Source: Pusillimonas sp. T2
Lineage (GTDB): Bacteria > Pseudomonadota > Gammaproteobacteria > Burkholderiales > Burkholderiaceae_B
Direction of reading: 5' to 3'
Assembly: GCF_002236805.1 (NCBI RefSeq)
Contig: NZ_NIQA01000001.1
Coordinates: forward strand, 372,001-436,000
DNA length: 64,000 nucleotides
Below are positions 8,838 to 19,417 of this stretch, piece after piece. Positions within the stretch are counted from its first letter, which is position 1. The number at the start of each line of letters is the position of its first letter. Both the position numbers and the translations under genes were made by a program. The notes below the pieces were generated by a model. It saw only the letters and a program-made list of their open reading frames with translations. It was not told the DNA's origin and did not search any database.

Positions 8838-10883
8838 TTATAAAACCTGTTCGACGGCCGCAACAACACGCTCGGCAGTCAGACCGAAATGCTTGAACAA
8901 CACCCCTGCCGGCGCCGATTCGCCGTACGTGTCGATACCGACAACGACGCCTTCAAGGCCAACATATTTGTACCAGCCTGCCGTGACGCCGGCTTCGACC
9001 GCCACACGCGGAATACCTGCAGGCAGAACACTACCCTTCCAGGTCGCGTCTTGTGCATCGAAAAGCTCGGTACACGGCATGGACACAACGCGCACCGCCA
9101 CGCCTTTTTCGGCCAGTTGCTGTTGTGCCGCCAATGCCAGTTCGACTTCAGAGCCTGTGGCGATAATGACCGCCTTGAAGCCATCGGCATCGGACAACAC
9201 ATAACCGCCACGCGCAATCGCGGCGATCGTGTCGTCGTTACGCTGGACAAAAGGCAGATTTTGACGCGACAGCAACAACGCTGATGGCCCACCTGCACGA
9301 ACATTCATGCCAATACTGGCCGGACGCGATACTGATTGCGCCCACGCCACGGCTGTTTCGGTGGTGTCGCAAGGACGCCAGACATGCAAATTTGGAATGA
9401 GACGCAGGCTGGCGGCGTGCTCGACCGATTGGTGAGTGGGGCCGTCTTCGCCCAAACCGATAGAATCGTGCGTAAACACATGAACCACGCGCTGTTTCAT
9501 GAGCGCGGCCATGCGAAGCGCATTGCGAGAGTAGTCGGAGAATGTCAGGAACGTGCCGCCGAAAGGCAGGTAGCCACCGTGCAGGGCAACGCCGTTCATG
9601 ATGGCAGCCATACCGAACTCGCGCACGCCATAATTGATGTGACGGCCGAACTGCAGACCGTTTTCAGTGGCACGGACAGGTTGGGCACCCTTCCAGTCGG
9701 TAAAGTTTGAACCGGTCAGATCGGCTGAGCCGCCCAGCAATTCGGGCAGCACGTCGACCAAGGCAGTAATGGCCAGCTGCGAAGCCTTGCGCGTTGCCAC
9801 GGTTTCGGCGCGCTCGGCGGTAGCGCGAATGAATGCCTGAACCTGACCTTCGAACCCGTCGGGCAAATCGCCTTTCATGCGACGTTGGTATTCGGCCGCC
9901 AGTTGCGGATAGGCCTGGGCGTATGCATCAAAGGCTGTGTCCCACTCGCCCTGCCAAAGCTGACCCTTGACCCGGGCATCCCAACGTTGATAGATATGAG
10001 CCGGAATTTCGAACGGCGCGTGCGGCCAATTCAGGGCGGCACGAGTGGCAGCAATTTCGTCGGCCCCCAATGGCGCTCCGTGTACTTTTTCGGAACCTTC
10101 CATGTTGGGCGCGCCTTTGCCAATCACCGTACGGCAGCAAATAAGCGTGGGGCCCTTGTTTTGGGCTGCATTCTGTTTGGCCTGTTCGGTGGCCTGGTCG
10201 ACCGCCATCACGTTGTGCCCGTCTACATTACGGATCACATTCCAGCCATAACTTTCAAAGCGCGCGGGGGTGTCGTCGCCAAACCAGTGCTCGACGTTAC
10301 CGTCGATGGAGATACCGTTGTCGTCGTAGTAAACGATCAGCTTGGACAACTTAAGCGTACCCGCAAGCGAGCACGCTTCGTGGGAGATACCTTCCATGAG
10401 GCAGCCGTCGCCCACAAAGGCATACGTGAAGTGGTCGACAATATTATGACCGTCACGGTTGAACTCTTTGGCCAGCAGGGCCTCGGCAAGCGCCATGCCC
10501 ACTGCATTGCTCACACCCTGGCCTAACGGGCCGGTTGTGGTTTCAACGCCAGCGGTAATACCCACTTCGGGGTGGCCCGGCGTACGAGAATGCAGCTGCC
10601 GGAAGTTCTTGAGTTCTTCGATGGGAAGATCGTAGCCACTTAAATGCAGCAGCGCGTAAATAAGCATGGAGCCGTGACCGTTGGACAATACGAAACGGTC
10701 GCGGTTGGCCCATGCCGGATCGGCCGGGTTATGACGCAAATGGCGCGTCCAGAGGGCTTCGGCAATATCGGCCATACCCATAGGGGCGCCGGGGTGGCCC
10801 GACTTGGCTTGCTGGACTGCATCCATGGCCAGAGCTCGGACGGCATTGGCCAGAGATGAATCTTGAGTGGGCGATTGGCTCAT
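8838..10883 (-). CDS. tkt: transketolase
   Basis: 681 residues, full length. The thiamine diphosphate enzyme moves two-carbon ketol units in the pentose phosphate or Calvin routes. [18 protein letters not shown], the ThDP-binding [23 protein letters not shown] and [14 protein letters not shown] are present in the expected order. It is the first gene of the minus-strand block; its start faces rsmE across about 200 bp. No clear Shine-Dalgarno is seen just before the ATG. No RuBisCO or phosphoribulokinase is in the window, so a Calvin role is not shown. Confidence 0.96.
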   Translation of the reverse strand: MSQSPTQDSSLANAVRALAMDAVQQAKSGHPGAPMGMADIAEALWTRHLRHNPADPAWANRDRFVLSNGHGSMLIYALLHLSGYDLPIEELKNFRQLHSRTPGHPEVGITAGVETTTGPLGQGVSNAVGMALAEALLAKEFNRDGHNIVDHFTYAFVGDGCLMEGISHEACSLAGTLKLSKLIVYYDDNGISIDGNVEHWFGDDTPARFESYGWNVIRNVDGHNVMAVDQATEQAKQNAAQNKGPTLICCRTVIGKGAPNMEGSEKVHGAPLGADEIAATRAALNWPHAPFEIPAHIYQRWDARVKGQLWQGEWDTAFDAYAQAYPQLAAEYQRRMKGDLPDGFEGQVQAFIRATAERAETVATRKASQLAITALVDVLPELLGGSADLTGSNFTDWKGAQPVRATENGLQFGRHINYGVREFGMAAIMNGVALHGGYLPFGGTFLTFSDYSRNALRMAALMKQRVVHVFTHDSIGLGEDGPTHQSVEHAASLRLIPNLHVWRPCDTTETAVAWAQSVSRPASIGMNVRAGGPSALLLSRQNLPFVQRNDDTIAAIARGGYVLSDADGFKAVIIATGSEVELALAAQQQLAEKGVAVRVVSMPCTELFDAQDATWKGSVLPAGIPRVAVEAGVTAGWYKYVGLEGVVVGIDTYGESAPAGVLFKHFGLTAERVVAAVEQVL

Positions 10884-10901
10884 TTAGTACTCGCAAAACG
10901 T

Positions 10902-10911
10902 GGGCATGCCC
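10902..10911. promoter_or_regulatory. short palindrome upstream of tkt
   Basis: The perfect 10-bp palindrome GGGCATGCCC lies 18 bp upstream of the tkt start in the divergent tkt/rsmE spacer (10884-11082). It could be a repressor site or chance in GC-rich DNA. No convincing -35/-10 pair was found in this spacer for either gene. Confidence 0.25.
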
Positions 10912-11082
10912 GCAAAACACTAGGGCAAACCCCAATAAATTAGCGTTGTAAAGCCCGGCATTTTAACACCGTGGTAAGAATTAACTTGTTACGGCCAAAC
11001 CCGATACACTTGTCGACACCGACGTAAAGCCTGCGATTTCTGCATCCGCATCGCTTTTGATCACCTGACAACGCCCACATTC

Positions 11083-11808
11083 ATGCCACGTTTCTATTGC
11101 CCCACCCCGTTAACCGCGCAGCACACCATGGCGCTGCCCGACGCCTTGGCGCATCACGCCGTACGCGTATTGCGGCTAAAAAACAACAGCCCTATCACTC
11201 TGTTCGATGGGACGGGGGGAGAATACCAGGCCATATTGCACATCGACGGCAAGCACGCCTTCGCCCAATTGGATGACAAAGACCCGATAGAGCGTGAGTT
11301 GCCGGGCCACATCACCTTGGCGCAAGGCCTGGCTTCCGGCGACAAAATGGACTGGATCATCGAAAAAGCCGTCGAACTTGGCGCCACCCGGGTTGTGCCT
11401 ATCGCGGCCCGCCGCAGCGTACTGCAACTATCGGGGTCACGTGCCGAAAAACGCCTGCAACACTGGGAAAAAACCATACAGTCGGCTTGCGAGCAATGTG
11501 GTCGAAATCGTCTGCCTACGGTAACCGCTCCGGTTTCACTGGCCGATTTTCTGGCCAGTGGCACAGCGGGCCTGACCCTACTGTGTCACCCGCAGTCATC
11601 TACAACGCTGGCTCAGGCCGTTGCTGGCCTGACCACAGCCCACATTACCTTGCTTGTCGGACCAGAAGGCGGTTGGTCCGACGAAGAAACAGCCACAGCC
11701 CTGAAGCACGGCGCGACGCAGATCAGTTTTGGCGCCCGCGTACTGCGTACCGAGACCGCAGGACTGGCGATGATTTCGGCCATTAGCGCCCTGCTGGGCT
11801 GGCACTAA
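11083..11808 (+). CDS. rsmE: 16S rRNA (uracil-1498-N3)-methyltransferase
   Basis: 241 residues, a SPOUT methyltransferase. The N-terminal PUA-like domain begins MPRFYCPTPL and includes HHAVRVLR. The C-terminal trefoil-knot SAM site has LLVGPEGGWSDEE and GARVLRTETAGLAMISAI, the RsmE signature. It methylates U1498 in helix 44 of 16S rRNA. It is transcribed divergently from tkt and ends before a hairpin terminator shared with the convergent barstar-like gene. Confidence 0.95.
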   Translation: MPRFYCPTPLTAQHTMALPDALAHHAVRVLRLKNNSPITLFDGTGGEYQAILHIDGKHAFAQLDDKDPIERELPGHITLAQGLASGDKMDWIIEKAVELGATRVVPIAARRSVLQLSGSRAEKRLQHWEKTIQSACEQCGRNRLPTVTAPVSLADFLASGTAGLTLLCHPQSSTTLAQAVAGLTTAHITLLVGPEGGWSDEETATALKHGATQISFGARVLRTETAGLAMISAISALLGWH

Positions 11809-11857
11809 CCGCCCAGACACCCACCGATATGCGCCAACAAGCCAGGCGCACGCAAAA

Positions 11858-11878
11858 AAGCCGGGACGAGCCCGGCTT
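11858..11878. terminator. bidirectional intrinsic terminator
   Basis: Perfect arms AAGCCGGG and CCCGGCTT flank the loop ACGAG, with A-rich sequence on the left and TT plus A-rich sequence on the right. It lies between convergent rsmE and the barstar-like gene and can serve both. Confidence 0.75.
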
Positions 11879-11885
11879 AAAAAGA

Positions 11886-12341
11886 CTAACTGCCTGAATA
11901 CGGCATGGGCGAAACGCCCGGTTCAGGGTCGGGGTGCTTACCCGCATGCTCGATGGCAAAAGCAAAAATACGCCCATTGTTGGCGGCATACTCGACCACG
12001 TCTTCACAGACCGAGGCAATAGCTTTGGCATCGTCAGCCAAGGCCGGATCACCCGAGTGCAGATTGTGGAACCACAACACCATACCCGCCTTCTGGTCGA
12101 TAACGGTGTCGCATAAACAATCGTAAAGGGCGTCGAGATTGCTACCAAAAAACTCGGGGAAATCGACCGCCTTGACCACGGCACGCAATACGGCGGAGCG
12201 ACTGCGTGCGCGGTCACATTCGACTACGCACCAGTTCAGCCCCAAGGCTTGCGCCTGATCGGCAAGCGCTTCCTGGGTGACTGTAGCAGCGTCAAACTGG
12301 CCGCCCTTTTTCAGCTTTTTTTCCAACGCGGTCTGAGTCAT
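11886..12341 (-). CDS. barstar-family protein without an adjacent ribonuclease
   Basis: 151 residues. The middle part (about 35-125) matches the barstar fold family: LNWCVVECDRARSRSAV, DFPEFFGSNLDALYDCLCD (helix with the conserved FGxNxDAL pattern) and GMVLWFHNLHSG. Barstar inhibits barnase-type ribonucleases by binding the active site. Here no guanyl-specific ribonuclease or other small secreted enzyme lies next to it; the neighbours are rsmE and maeB. The C-terminal tail (PDPEPGVSPMPYSGS) and lysine-rich N-terminus are outside the fold. It may be an orphan immunity protein or a housekeeping barstar relative; target unknown. Confidence 0.75.
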   Translation of the reverse strand: MTQTALEKKLKKGGQFDAATVTQEALADQAQALGLNWCVVECDRARSRSAVLRAVVKAVDFPEFFGSNLDALYDCLCDTVIDQKAGMVLWFHNLHSGDPALADDAKAIASVCEDVVEYAANNGRIFAFAIEHAGKHPDPEPGVSPMPYSGS

Positions 12342-12372
12342 GAGTGCGCCTCTGACAAATAGTTAAAACGCA

Positions 12373-14670
12373 TTACTTAGTCAAACCCCGGGTGTTGGCA
12401 TCGACAACGGCCATTGCCGTCATGTTGACGATACGGCGAACAGTTGAGCTTGATGTCAGGATGTGAACCGGTGCATTTGCACCCAACAAGAACGGGCCTA
12501 CTGCCACATTGCCACCCGCCGCTGTTTTCAGCAAGTTGTAAGCAATATTTCCTGAGTCGACGTTGGGACAAATCAACAAATTGGCTGCCCCTTTCAGGGT
12601 TGTGGACGGCAGAATACGCTCGCGCAGAGACTCGTCAAGCGCGCAATCGCCATGCATTTCGCCATCGACCTCAAGATCGGGCGCGTGTTCGTGGACCAGT
12701 TCGAGCGCACGACGCATTTTGCCGCCTGACGACGAACTGCCCGTACCGAAATTAGACCGCGACAACAGCGCGATTTTAGGTTCGATATTGACACGACGCA
12801 TCTGCTGGGCCGCCGCGATCGTGATTTCGGCAATCTGCTCGGCTGTTGGATCGTCGTTGACGTGCGTATCAGCTAAAGCGACCGTACGTTCGGACAACAG
12901 CAGAATATTCATGGCCGCGTAGGTATTTGCCCCCGGCGCCTTCCCGATGACTTCATCGATAAAACGCAGGTGATCGGCATACGAGCCCACTGTGCCGCAA
13001 ATCATGCCGTCGGCGTCGCCCATACGAACCATCATGGCGCCAATCAGGGTCAGGCGGCGACGCATTTCGACGCGCGCCATTTCTTTGCTGACACCGCGAC
13101 GACACATCATTTCCCAGTAAGCTGTCCAGTATGTGTGGAAGCGCTCGTCCCAGTCGGGGTTAGTGACTTCGACATTCTCGCCAAGTTTGAGCCGCAAGTT
13201 AAACCGCTTGATGCGGGCCTCGAGCACGTCGGGACGCCCCACCAAAATTGGCTTGGCCAGTTTCTCGTCGACAATAATCTGAACCGCACGCAACACGCGT
13301 TCGTCTTCGCCTTCGGTAAAGACAATGCGCGCCTTGCCACCGTCGCGCACCATGGCTTTTGCCGCCGAGAACATCGGCTTCATGAAGGAACCTGAGCGGT
13401 ACATGAACTGTTGCAACTGCTCGGCATAAGCTTCGAAGTCTTCGATGGGGCGCGTAGCCACACCGTCATCCATCGCTGCTTTGGCAACCGCAGGGGCAAT
13501 ACGCAAAATCAGGCGTGGGTCGAAAGGTTTGGGAATGAGGTATTCGCGGCCAAACGACACGCCATAGGTGCCATAAGCGGCTGCCACGACGTCGTTTTGC
13601 TCTTCTTGGGCCAAGGCCGCAATGGCATACACCGCGGCTTTTTCCATGCCGCGGGTAATGGTTGTGGCACCGACATCGAGCGCCCCCCGGAAAATATACG
13701 GGAAGCACAATACGTTGTTGACCTGGTTGGGATAGTCGGAACGGCCGGTAGCCATCACGACATCGTCACGCACTGCGTGCGCGTCATCAGGAAGAATTTC
13801 GGGATTGGGGTTGGCCAATGCCAGGATAATGGGGTCGGCGGCCATGCGTTTGACCATGTCGGGCTTAAGTACGCCCCCGGCCGACAAACCTAGAAATACA
13901 TCGGCATCACCAATGACATCGCCCAATTTACGAGCATCGGTATCTTGCGCGTACCGCGCTTTTTCGGGGTCCATTAACGTGGTACGGCCCTTGTACACAA
14001 CGCCTTCGATATCGGACACCCAGATATTGGACACGGGCAGCCCCAGGTCGACCATCAGATCGAGACAGGCCAGCGCGGCCGCACCAGCGCCGGACACCAC
14101 GACCTTGACCTGATCAATCTTTTTGTTTACCACGCTGAGCGCGCCAATAAAGGCTGCAGCAACGCAAATGGCTGTACCGTGCTGGTCGTCGTGAAACACC
14201 GGAATGCTCATGCGCTCGCGTAACTTGCGTTCGACCTCGAAGCATTCGGGCGCCTTGATGTCTTCAAGGTTGATGCCACCAAATGTAGGCTCGAGACCAG
14301 CGATGATGTTGACGAGTTTGTCTGGGTCGGATTCGTTGATTTCGATGTCGAAGACATCGATGCCGGCAAATTTCTTGAACAGTACGGCTTTACCTTCCAT
14401 GACCGGCTTGGACGCCAGTGCACCGATATTGCCCAAACCTAACACCGCAGTACCGTTGGTGATGACCCCGACCAAATTGCCACGCGCCGTATAGCGATGC
14501 GCATTTTGCGGGTCGGCTACGATTTCTTCGCAGGCGGCAGCCACCCCCGGCGAGTAAGCCAGCATCAGGTCGCGCTGGTTTGAGAGCTGTTTTGTGGGTG
14601 TGACAGCGATTTTGCCGGGGCGACCTTTCTCGTGGTACTCGAGGGCCGCTTTGCGCAGATTTTCTTCCAT
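12373..14670 (-). CDS. maeB: NADP-dependent malic enzyme with phosphotransacetylase-like C-terminus
   Basis: 765 residues. Residues 1 to about 425 are the malic enzyme: [38 protein letters not shown] and [17 protein letters not shown] (nucleotide binding). The rest is a PTA/PTB domain ([10 protein letters not shown] to the end), which in MaeB is regulatory (acetyl-CoA and other effectors) rather than catalytic. It oxidatively decarboxylates malate to pyruvate and makes NADPH. It stands alone; an 8-bp inverted repeat lies about 83 bp upstream of its start. Confidence 0.96.
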   Translation of the reverse strand: MEENLRKAALEYHEKGRPGKIAVTPTKQLSNQRDLMLAYSPGVAAACEEIVADPQNAHRYTARGNLVGVITNGTAVLGLGNIGALASKPVMEGKAVLFKKFAGIDVFDIEINESDPDKLVNIIAGLEPTFGGINLEDIKAPECFEVERKLRERMSIPVFHDDQHGTAICVAAAFIGALSVVNKKIDQVKVVVSGAGAAALACLDLMVDLGLPVSNIWVSDIEGVVYKGRTTLMDPEKARYAQDTDARKLGDVIGDADVFLGLSAGGVLKPDMVKRMAADPIILALANPNPEILPDDAHAVRDDVVMATGRSDYPNQVNNVLCFPYIFRGALDVGATTITRGMEKAAVYAIAALAQEEQNDVVAAAYGTYGVSFGREYLIPKPFDPRLILRIAPAVAKAAMDDGVATRPIEDFEAYAEQLQQFMYRSGSFMKPMFSAAKAMVRDGGKARIVFTEGEDERVLRAVQIIVDEKLAKPILVGRPDVLEARIKRFNLRLKLGENVEVTNPDWDERFHTYWTAYWEMMCRRGVSKEMARVEMRRRLTLIGAMMVRMGDADGMICGTVGSYADHLRFIDEVIGKAPGANTYAAMNILLLSERTVALADTHVNDDPTAEQIAEITIAAAQQMRRVNIEPKIALLSRSNFGTGSSSSGGKMRRALELVHEHAPDLEVDGEMHGDCALDESLRERILPSTTLKGAANLLICPNVDSGNIAYNLLKTAAGGNVAVGPFLLGANAPVHILTSSSTVRRIVNMTAMAVVDANTRGLTK

Positions 14671-14752
14671 GATAGATCTTTACCAGAATGAACGAAGAAT
14701 GACGGGTTCCCATTCTAGCCCCGCTTTCGCGACGCCGGGGCGTTGGCGAGGA

Positions 14753-14775
14753 TTATTACGCAGAACCCGTAATAA
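14753..14775. promoter_or_regulatory. inverted repeat upstream of maeB
   Basis: Perfect arms TTATTACG and CGTAATAA flank a 7-bp spacer. It lies between the stop of the FAD-oxidase gene and the maeB start, both on the minus strand. There is no T run after it, so an operator for maeB is more likely than a terminator. A second GC-rich repeat (GCCCCG/CGGGGC, 14718-14741) lies between it and maeB. Confidence 0.4.
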
Positions 14776-14780
14776 AAATA

Positions 14781-15701
14781 TCAGAGGTCCTGACCCGGAT
14801 GGGGAAAAATACCACAGGGGTCGAACATGCCTTTGATCTGAAGATCAAGCCCCTGCGCGGTATACCAATGATCGCCTGGTTCGCCAGCTTGTTTGCCCCA
14901 GTCTTTAAGTACCGGCGGAGAAACCGGGTCGCTCAACGCCTCGAAGACCATCCAGTCGACCCACGCCAGGTCGCCGCCATGCCCCAACAACAAGTGCGAC
15001 AAATTCAATACCCGCCCCGGCTCAGGCATGAGCGCATCAAGACGATACCGACCCGGCCAGTATTGGCTTTCGGCGCATTCGCGGGCAGGCGCGTCGGCGG
15101 CCAGACGAAACAACTGCGGCACCAGACTTTGCAGCGTCAGGCTGCCCAGCGGCTGTTTGTTGTCGGCACCAAAAGGCCCGAGCACCCCGGTGGTGCCATC
15201 GGCAAGCACCACTGATGCCAACGACAGGCCCGATCGCCAGGTTTGGCCTGTCGGCCAGTTCATCAGGGTGCGGTCGGCGATACACGCCGCGACCGACAAA
15301 TAACTGGGAAACGAATCGAACTGTCGCAAGCCCGCTTGCTGTAACTCGCCCACCAAGCAACCCGGCTGAACAAACCACAGGTGCTGCGCGTCGGGCATGG
15401 GCTGACATTGGGTCATTTCGCGGCCGGGGTCGATGCGCAATACGGACTGGCCAACCGGCAACGTCGGGTAATCAATACCATCAAGCACCATGATGATGCC
15501 GTACTCGGCGCAAAGCTCGCGCGCATGACGCGCATCGGCCACACCCTGAACCACCAGGCGCCCCCGACCATAACCGTCGTATTCGCCATCGTCGTAAAAC
15601 GTACCGCCCACCACCCGGCGCAAACGCTGACTGAACTGGCCCCAGGCCGTTTTTGCAACACGACGCCCCGTAAAAAATGCCCGACGGGATGAAGACTCCA
15701 T
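14781..15701 (-). CDS. short FAD-linked oxidase-like protein (PCMH fold), function unknown
   Basis: 306 residues from the ATG at 15701, preceded by AAAGGA. The N-terminal half resembles the FAD-binding PCMH domain of glycolate or lactate oxidases (VLRIDPGREMTQ, WFVQPGCLVGELQQAGL, LASVVLADGTTGVLGPFG). The end IKGMFDPCGIFPHPG matches the C-terminal IKxxxDPxGIxNPG motif of that family. It is much shorter than the usual 450-500 residues and lacks the normal GGGTS pyrophosphate loop, so FAD binding is uncertain. The N-terminus has SSRRAFFTGRR, which looks like a Tat twin arginine, but no hydrophobic segment follows. Divergent aminotransferase upstream, maeB downstream; no partner GlcD/GlcF seen. 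Confidence 0.6.
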   Translation of the reverse strand: MESSSRRAFFTGRRVAKTAWGQFSQRLRRVVGGTFYDDGEYDGYGRGRLVVQGVADARHARELCAEYGIIMVLDGIDYPTLPVGQSVLRIDPGREMTQCQPMPDAQHLWFVQPGCLVGELQQAGLRQFDSFPSYLSVAACIADRTLMNWPTGQTWRSGLSLASVVLADGTTGVLGPFGADNKQPLGSLTLQSLVPQLFRLAADAPARECAESQYWPGRYRLDALMPEPGRVLNLSHLLLGHGGDLAWVDWMVFEALSDPVSPPVLKDWGKQAGEPGDHWYTAQGLDLQIKGMFDPCGIFPHPGQDL

Positions 15702-15778
15702 TGCTGATTTCCTTTGTACCGCTTTATGAGATTTAATAATGCCTTGACCCGATTCAGCGCCTACTACAGAGACCCAAA

Positions 15779-16936
15779 ATGCCTCATCTGGCCCAGCGAT
15801 GCAACGCAGTTTTGCCATTCTACGCCGTCGAATTATTCAAGCAAGCCAACGCCCTTAATGCCCAAGGGCACGACGTTATCAGTCTGGGCATTGGCGAGCC
15901 CGACTTCACCGCACCCGGCCCAGTACTCGACACGCTGAACCGCGCTTCAGCGGCCGGGCTTTCGGGGTACACACCGCCGCTGGGCCTGAGCGCGCTACGC
16001 GAAGCCATTGCGCAATATTACGGTGCCGCTTTCGGGGCGCCTGTCGACGCATCGCGCGTGGTCATTACCGCCGGCGCATCGGGCGCACTAATGCTGGCCG
16101 CCATGGCGCTGATCAACCCGGGCGACGAGGTGTTGCTGCCCGACCCGTCCTACCCGGCCAACCAGAATTTCATCATCAGCGCTGGCGGTATTCCGCGCTT
16201 GATACCCTCAACCCCCGAACAACGTTTTCAGCTGTCGGCTGACGATGTCCGCCGTCATTGGGGGCCGGCCACACGTGGTGTACTGATCGCATCACCCAGC
16301 AACCCCACCGGCACGCGCATCGCACCCGACGAACTGAAAGCACTGGTCGCCGAAGTGCGCCGCCACGGCGGATTCATCATCATGGATGAAATCTACTTGG
16401 GGTTGTATTACGGCGATCGTCCGCAAAGTGCATTAGTGCTTGATGACGACATCATCATTATCAACAGTTTTTCGAAGTATTTTCACATGACCGGCTGGCG
16501 ACTGGGCTGGATGATTATCCCGCCCGACATGATCGAAGCCGTCGACCGCCTGGCAGCCAGCCTGACCATCTGCGCCCCCAGTCTGGCGCAACATGCAGCC
16601 CTGACCTGCTTCGAGCCCGACGTCATGCACATCTACGAAAACCGCCGCCTGTCTTTTCAGCAGCGACGCGATTACCTGTTGCCACAGCTCGAACAACTGG
16701 GGCTACATGTGCCGGTAACGCCTGATGGCGCGTTTTATATCTATGCCGATATCAGCCAGCACAGCACCGACAGCGAAGACTTTTCTCAGCGCCTGTTAAA
16801 ACAGGCGCACGTCGCCGCCGTACCCGGGCGCGACTTCGGACCGTTTCATGCCGATCGTATGCTGCGGTTTTCGTATACGTTGGGGCTCGATCGCCTTGAG
16901 GAAGCCGTCGACCGGATGCGGAAGTTTTTGGGTTAA
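15779..16936 (+). CDS. PLP-dependent aminotransferase, class I/II
   Basis: 385 residues, fold-type I. The N-terminal signature is GHDVISLGIGEPDF; ITAGASGALMLA and LIASPSNPTGTRI follow; the PLP lysine is in NSFSKYFHMTGWRLGW; the C-terminal part has the arginine of MLRFSYTLG. The sequence looks like the aspartate/alanine aminotransferase group that many Burkholderiales carry in several copies; substrate cannot be set from sequence alone. It stands alone, divergent from the FAD-oxidase-like gene and convergent with the lytic transglycosylase. Confidence 0.88.
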   Translation: MPHLAQRCNAVLPFYAVELFKQANALNAQGHDVISLGIGEPDFTAPGPVLDTLNRASAAGLSGYTPPLGLSALREAIAQYYGAAFGAPVDASRVVITAGASGALMLAAMALINPGDEVLLPDPSYPANQNFIISAGGIPRLIPSTPEQRFQLSADDVRRHWGPATRGVLIASPSNPTGTRIAPDELKALVAEVRRHGGFIIMDEIYLGLYYGDRPQSALVLDDDIIIINSFSKYFHMTGWRLGWMIIPPDMIEAVDRLAASLTICAPSLAQHAALTCFEPDVMHIYENRRLSFQQRRDYLLPQLEQLGLHVPVTPDGAFYIYADISQHSTDSEDFSQRLLKQAHVAAVPGRDFGPFHADRMLRFSYTLGLDRLEEAVDRMRKFLG

Positions 16937-16993
16937 CCCAGGCGCGGCACCGGCCGTATCGGTCGGCATTCACGCCGGGCCGGTGCGGTGGCA

Positions 16994-17851
16994 CTACTGT
17001 TCGACGGGTATACCCGAAGCCAGAGCGATTCGACGTCGTTCGGCCAGTACTTTGGCGCCGTAGCCACCATCGTTGGGGCCGGTAGCGCCCACATAACACG
17101 CCAACCCGCCTTGCACCGAACCACGACGCTTGATGCAGTCGTACAAGATTTTGGTACCGACCTGGATGTTGGCCAACGGATTCAAGGCGGCATCAACCCC
17201 CTCGGCAAACTCTTCAAATTTGTCTTTGTGCACCCTTGGCATGACCTGCATCAGGCCTTGCGCCCCGACGTGGCTTTCGGCAAACGGGTTGTAGCGCGAC
17301 TCGATGGCAATGACTGCAAGCACCAACTGAGGGTCGAGGTCGAGTTCGCGAGCCACACTGAAAACATTTTGAATGAGTACCCCTGCCGCCTTATGGGCAA
17401 TACGATACTTACGCGCTATGTAGCTGCGCAGTGCCTGACTTTGAGCGCGGCTGACGCCAGGAATGGCATAAGAGTCGACATCGGCCAACACCTGGGAAAA
17501 CGGCTGATCGATCGAGGGTTGGCCCGGCCCCTGCGCCGCAACCTCGCCGTCGACAACTGGCGGCTTAGCTTCGCCAGATTGATACTGCCCTAACAAACGA
17601 TCAACGGAAAACACGCGGCCGGGCTCGGCCAACAGGTCGTCTTGCAAGGCGGCCGGACGTAAACTGGACAACAGCGCGGTGTGTACCTGCCGGGTTTGCT
17701 CGCGCAACGCGGGCACCGTCATGCTAAGCGCAAACGTAACCAGTGCAGCAAGACCCAGATAAACCGCGCACACGTGCACCAGCTCGCTGAGCTGATGTCG
17801 TAAACTTCGAAACGCACGGCCAAGCGCCGCACCCGAATTGATTTGCACCAT
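16994..17851 (-). CDS. lytic transglycosylase, membrane-anchored (SLT domain)
   Basis: 285 residues. One membrane segment near residues 26-47 anchors it to the inner membrane, leaving the rest in the periplasm. The SLT domain begins near 160; the catalytic glutamate is E184 in AIESRYNP, followed by [10 protein letters not shown] and NIQVGTKIL, the family 1 lytic transglycosylase pattern. It cleaves glycan strands of peptidoglycan to 1,6-anhydro ends. It is divergent from ubiD with only 21 bp between the two starts, so their promoters must overlap neighbouring coding sequence. Confidence 0.9.
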   Translation of the reverse strand: MVQINSGAALGRAFRSLRHQLSELVHVCAVYLGLAALVTFALSMTVPALREQTRQVHTALLSSLRPAALQDDLLAEPGRVFSVDRLLGQYQSGEAKPPVVDGEVAAQGPGQPSIDQPFSQVLADVDSYAIPGVSRAQSQALRSYIARKYRIAHKAAGVLIQNVFSVARELDLDPQLVLAVIAIESRYNPFAESHVGAQGLMQVMPRVHKDKFEEFAEGVDAALNPLANIQVGTKILYDCIKRRGSVQGGLACYVGATGPNDGGYGAKVLAERRRIALASGIPVEQ

Positions 17852-17872
17852 GGGCCTTGCCTGGAGAGTCTT

Positions 17873-19417
17873 TTGAAATATCGTGACTTACGCGACTTTA
17901 TAACGCAACTGGAAGCCAATGGCGAACTCAAGCGCATCAAGGCTGCTGTTTCCACCAAACTCGAAATGACGGAAATCAGCGACCGGGTTTTACGCGACCA
18001 AGGGCCAGCCTTGCTGTTCGAAAACGCAACGCACAACAATGCACCTGCCAAAATGCCGGTGCTGGCCAACTTGTTCGGCACACCCCGTCGGGTAGCCTTG
18101 GGCATGGGTGCTGAAGACGTCGGCGCACTGCGGGATATTGGCGAACTGCTGGCATCGCTACGCGAGCCCGAGGCCCCTAAAGGACTGCGAGACGCCTTGG
18201 CTAAGGTATCGATGCTCAAGTCGGCGCTTTGGGACATGAGCCCCAAAAATGTCAAAGGCGCTCCGTGCCACGACATTGTTCTGGAAGGCAAAGACGTCAA
18301 CCTGAACGACATCCCCCTGCAGCACTGCTGGCCAGGCGACGTTGCCCCATTGTTAACCTGGGGGCTGGTCATTACCCGGGGCCCTAACGCCAAGCGGCAA
18401 AACCTGGGTATATACCGCCAACAGCTCGTCGGACGCAACAAGCTCATTATGCGGTGGCTATCGCACCGGGGCGGTGCCCTCGATTTCCGTGATCACGCCC
18501 TGGCCAACCCAGGCAAACCGTTTCCGATTGCCGTAGCGCTGGGCACAGACCCCGCCACCATCCTGGGGGCCGTGACGCCGGTACCTGACAGCCTGTCAGA
18601 GTATCAATTTGCGGGTCTGTTGCGCGGGTCGCGCACCGAGCTGACCAAAGCCATTGGCAGTGATCTGTCGGTACCGGCTTACGCCGAAATTGTGCTCGAA
18701 GGTCACATCTTGCCGGCCGACCACCCTGATGCCATGCCGTTGTCTGTTCCAGACGGCGTCACCCCACCCAAAGGCGCCGCCTACGAAATGGCACTCGAGG
18801 GGCCTTACGGCGACCACACCGGCTACTACAACGAACAAGACTGGTTTCCGGTATTTACCGTCGAGCGCATCACCATGCGGCGCAACCCGACTTACCACAG
18901 CACCTACACCGGCAAACCCCCAGACGAGCCAGCTGTATTGGGCGTCGCCCTGAACGAAGTGTTCGTACCGCTCCTCAAACGCCAACTTCCCGAGATTGTC
19001 GATTTTTATTTGCCGCCTGAAGGCTGCAGTTATCGTCTGGCGGTGGTGTCGATACGTAAACAGTACCCTGGCCACGCCAAACGGGTCATGTTTGGCCTGT
19101 GGAGCGTGTTACGTCAGTTCATGTACACCAAATTCATTGTGGTGGTCGATGAGGACATCGACACCCGCAATTGGCAAGAGGTAGTGTGGGCCATGACCAC
19201 GCGTATGGACCCGGTACGTGACACGGTCCTGGTCGAAAACACACCGATTGATTACCTGGACTTTGCCTCGCCCGTATCGGGCTTGGGCGGCAAAATGGGC
19301 CTGGACGCCACCAACAAATGGCCTGGTGAAACCCAGCGCGAATGGGGCGTACCTATTGCCATGGATGACGATGTAAAAAAACGGGTCGACGCCATGTGGG
19401 GGCAGTTGGGTCTGTAA
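17873..19417 (+). CDS. ubiD: 4-hydroxy-3-polyprenylbenzoate decarboxylase
   Basis: 514 residues from a TTG start at 17873, chosen because [13 protein letters not shown] matches the usual UbiD N-terminus and GGAGAG lies just upstream; an earlier TTG at 17843 would overlap the divergent gene. It is a prenylated-FMN decarboxylase of ubiquinone synthesis. [28 protein letters not shown], a region with [12 protein letters not shown] and [14 protein letters not shown] are typical. No ubiX is in the window. It could in principle act on other aromatic acids, but length and motifs fit the ubiquinone enzyme. Confidence 0.93.
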   Translation: MKYRDLRDFITQLEANGELKRIKAAVSTKLEMTEISDRVLRDQGPALLFENATHNNAPAKMPVLANLFGTPRRVALGMGAEDVGALRDIGELLASLREPEAPKGLRDALAKVSMLKSALWDMSPKNVKGAPCHDIVLEGKDVNLNDIPLQHCWPGDVAPLLTWGLVITRGPNAKRQNLGIYRQQLVGRNKLIMRWLSHRGGALDFRDHALANPGKPFPIAVALGTDPATILGAVTPVPDSLSEYQFAGLLRGSRTELTKAIGSDLSVPAYAEIVLEGHILPADHPDAMPLSVPDGVTPPKGAAYEMALEGPYGDHTGYYNEQDWFPVFTVERITMRRNPTYHSTYTGKPPDEPAVLGVALNEVFVPLLKRQLPEIVDFYLPPEGCSYRLAVVSIRKQYPGHAKRVMFGLWSVLRQFMYTKFIVVVDEDIDTRNWQEVVWAMTTRMDPVRDTVLVENTPIDYLDFASPVSGLGGKMGLDATNKWPGETQREWGVPIAMDDDVKKRVDAMWGQLGL

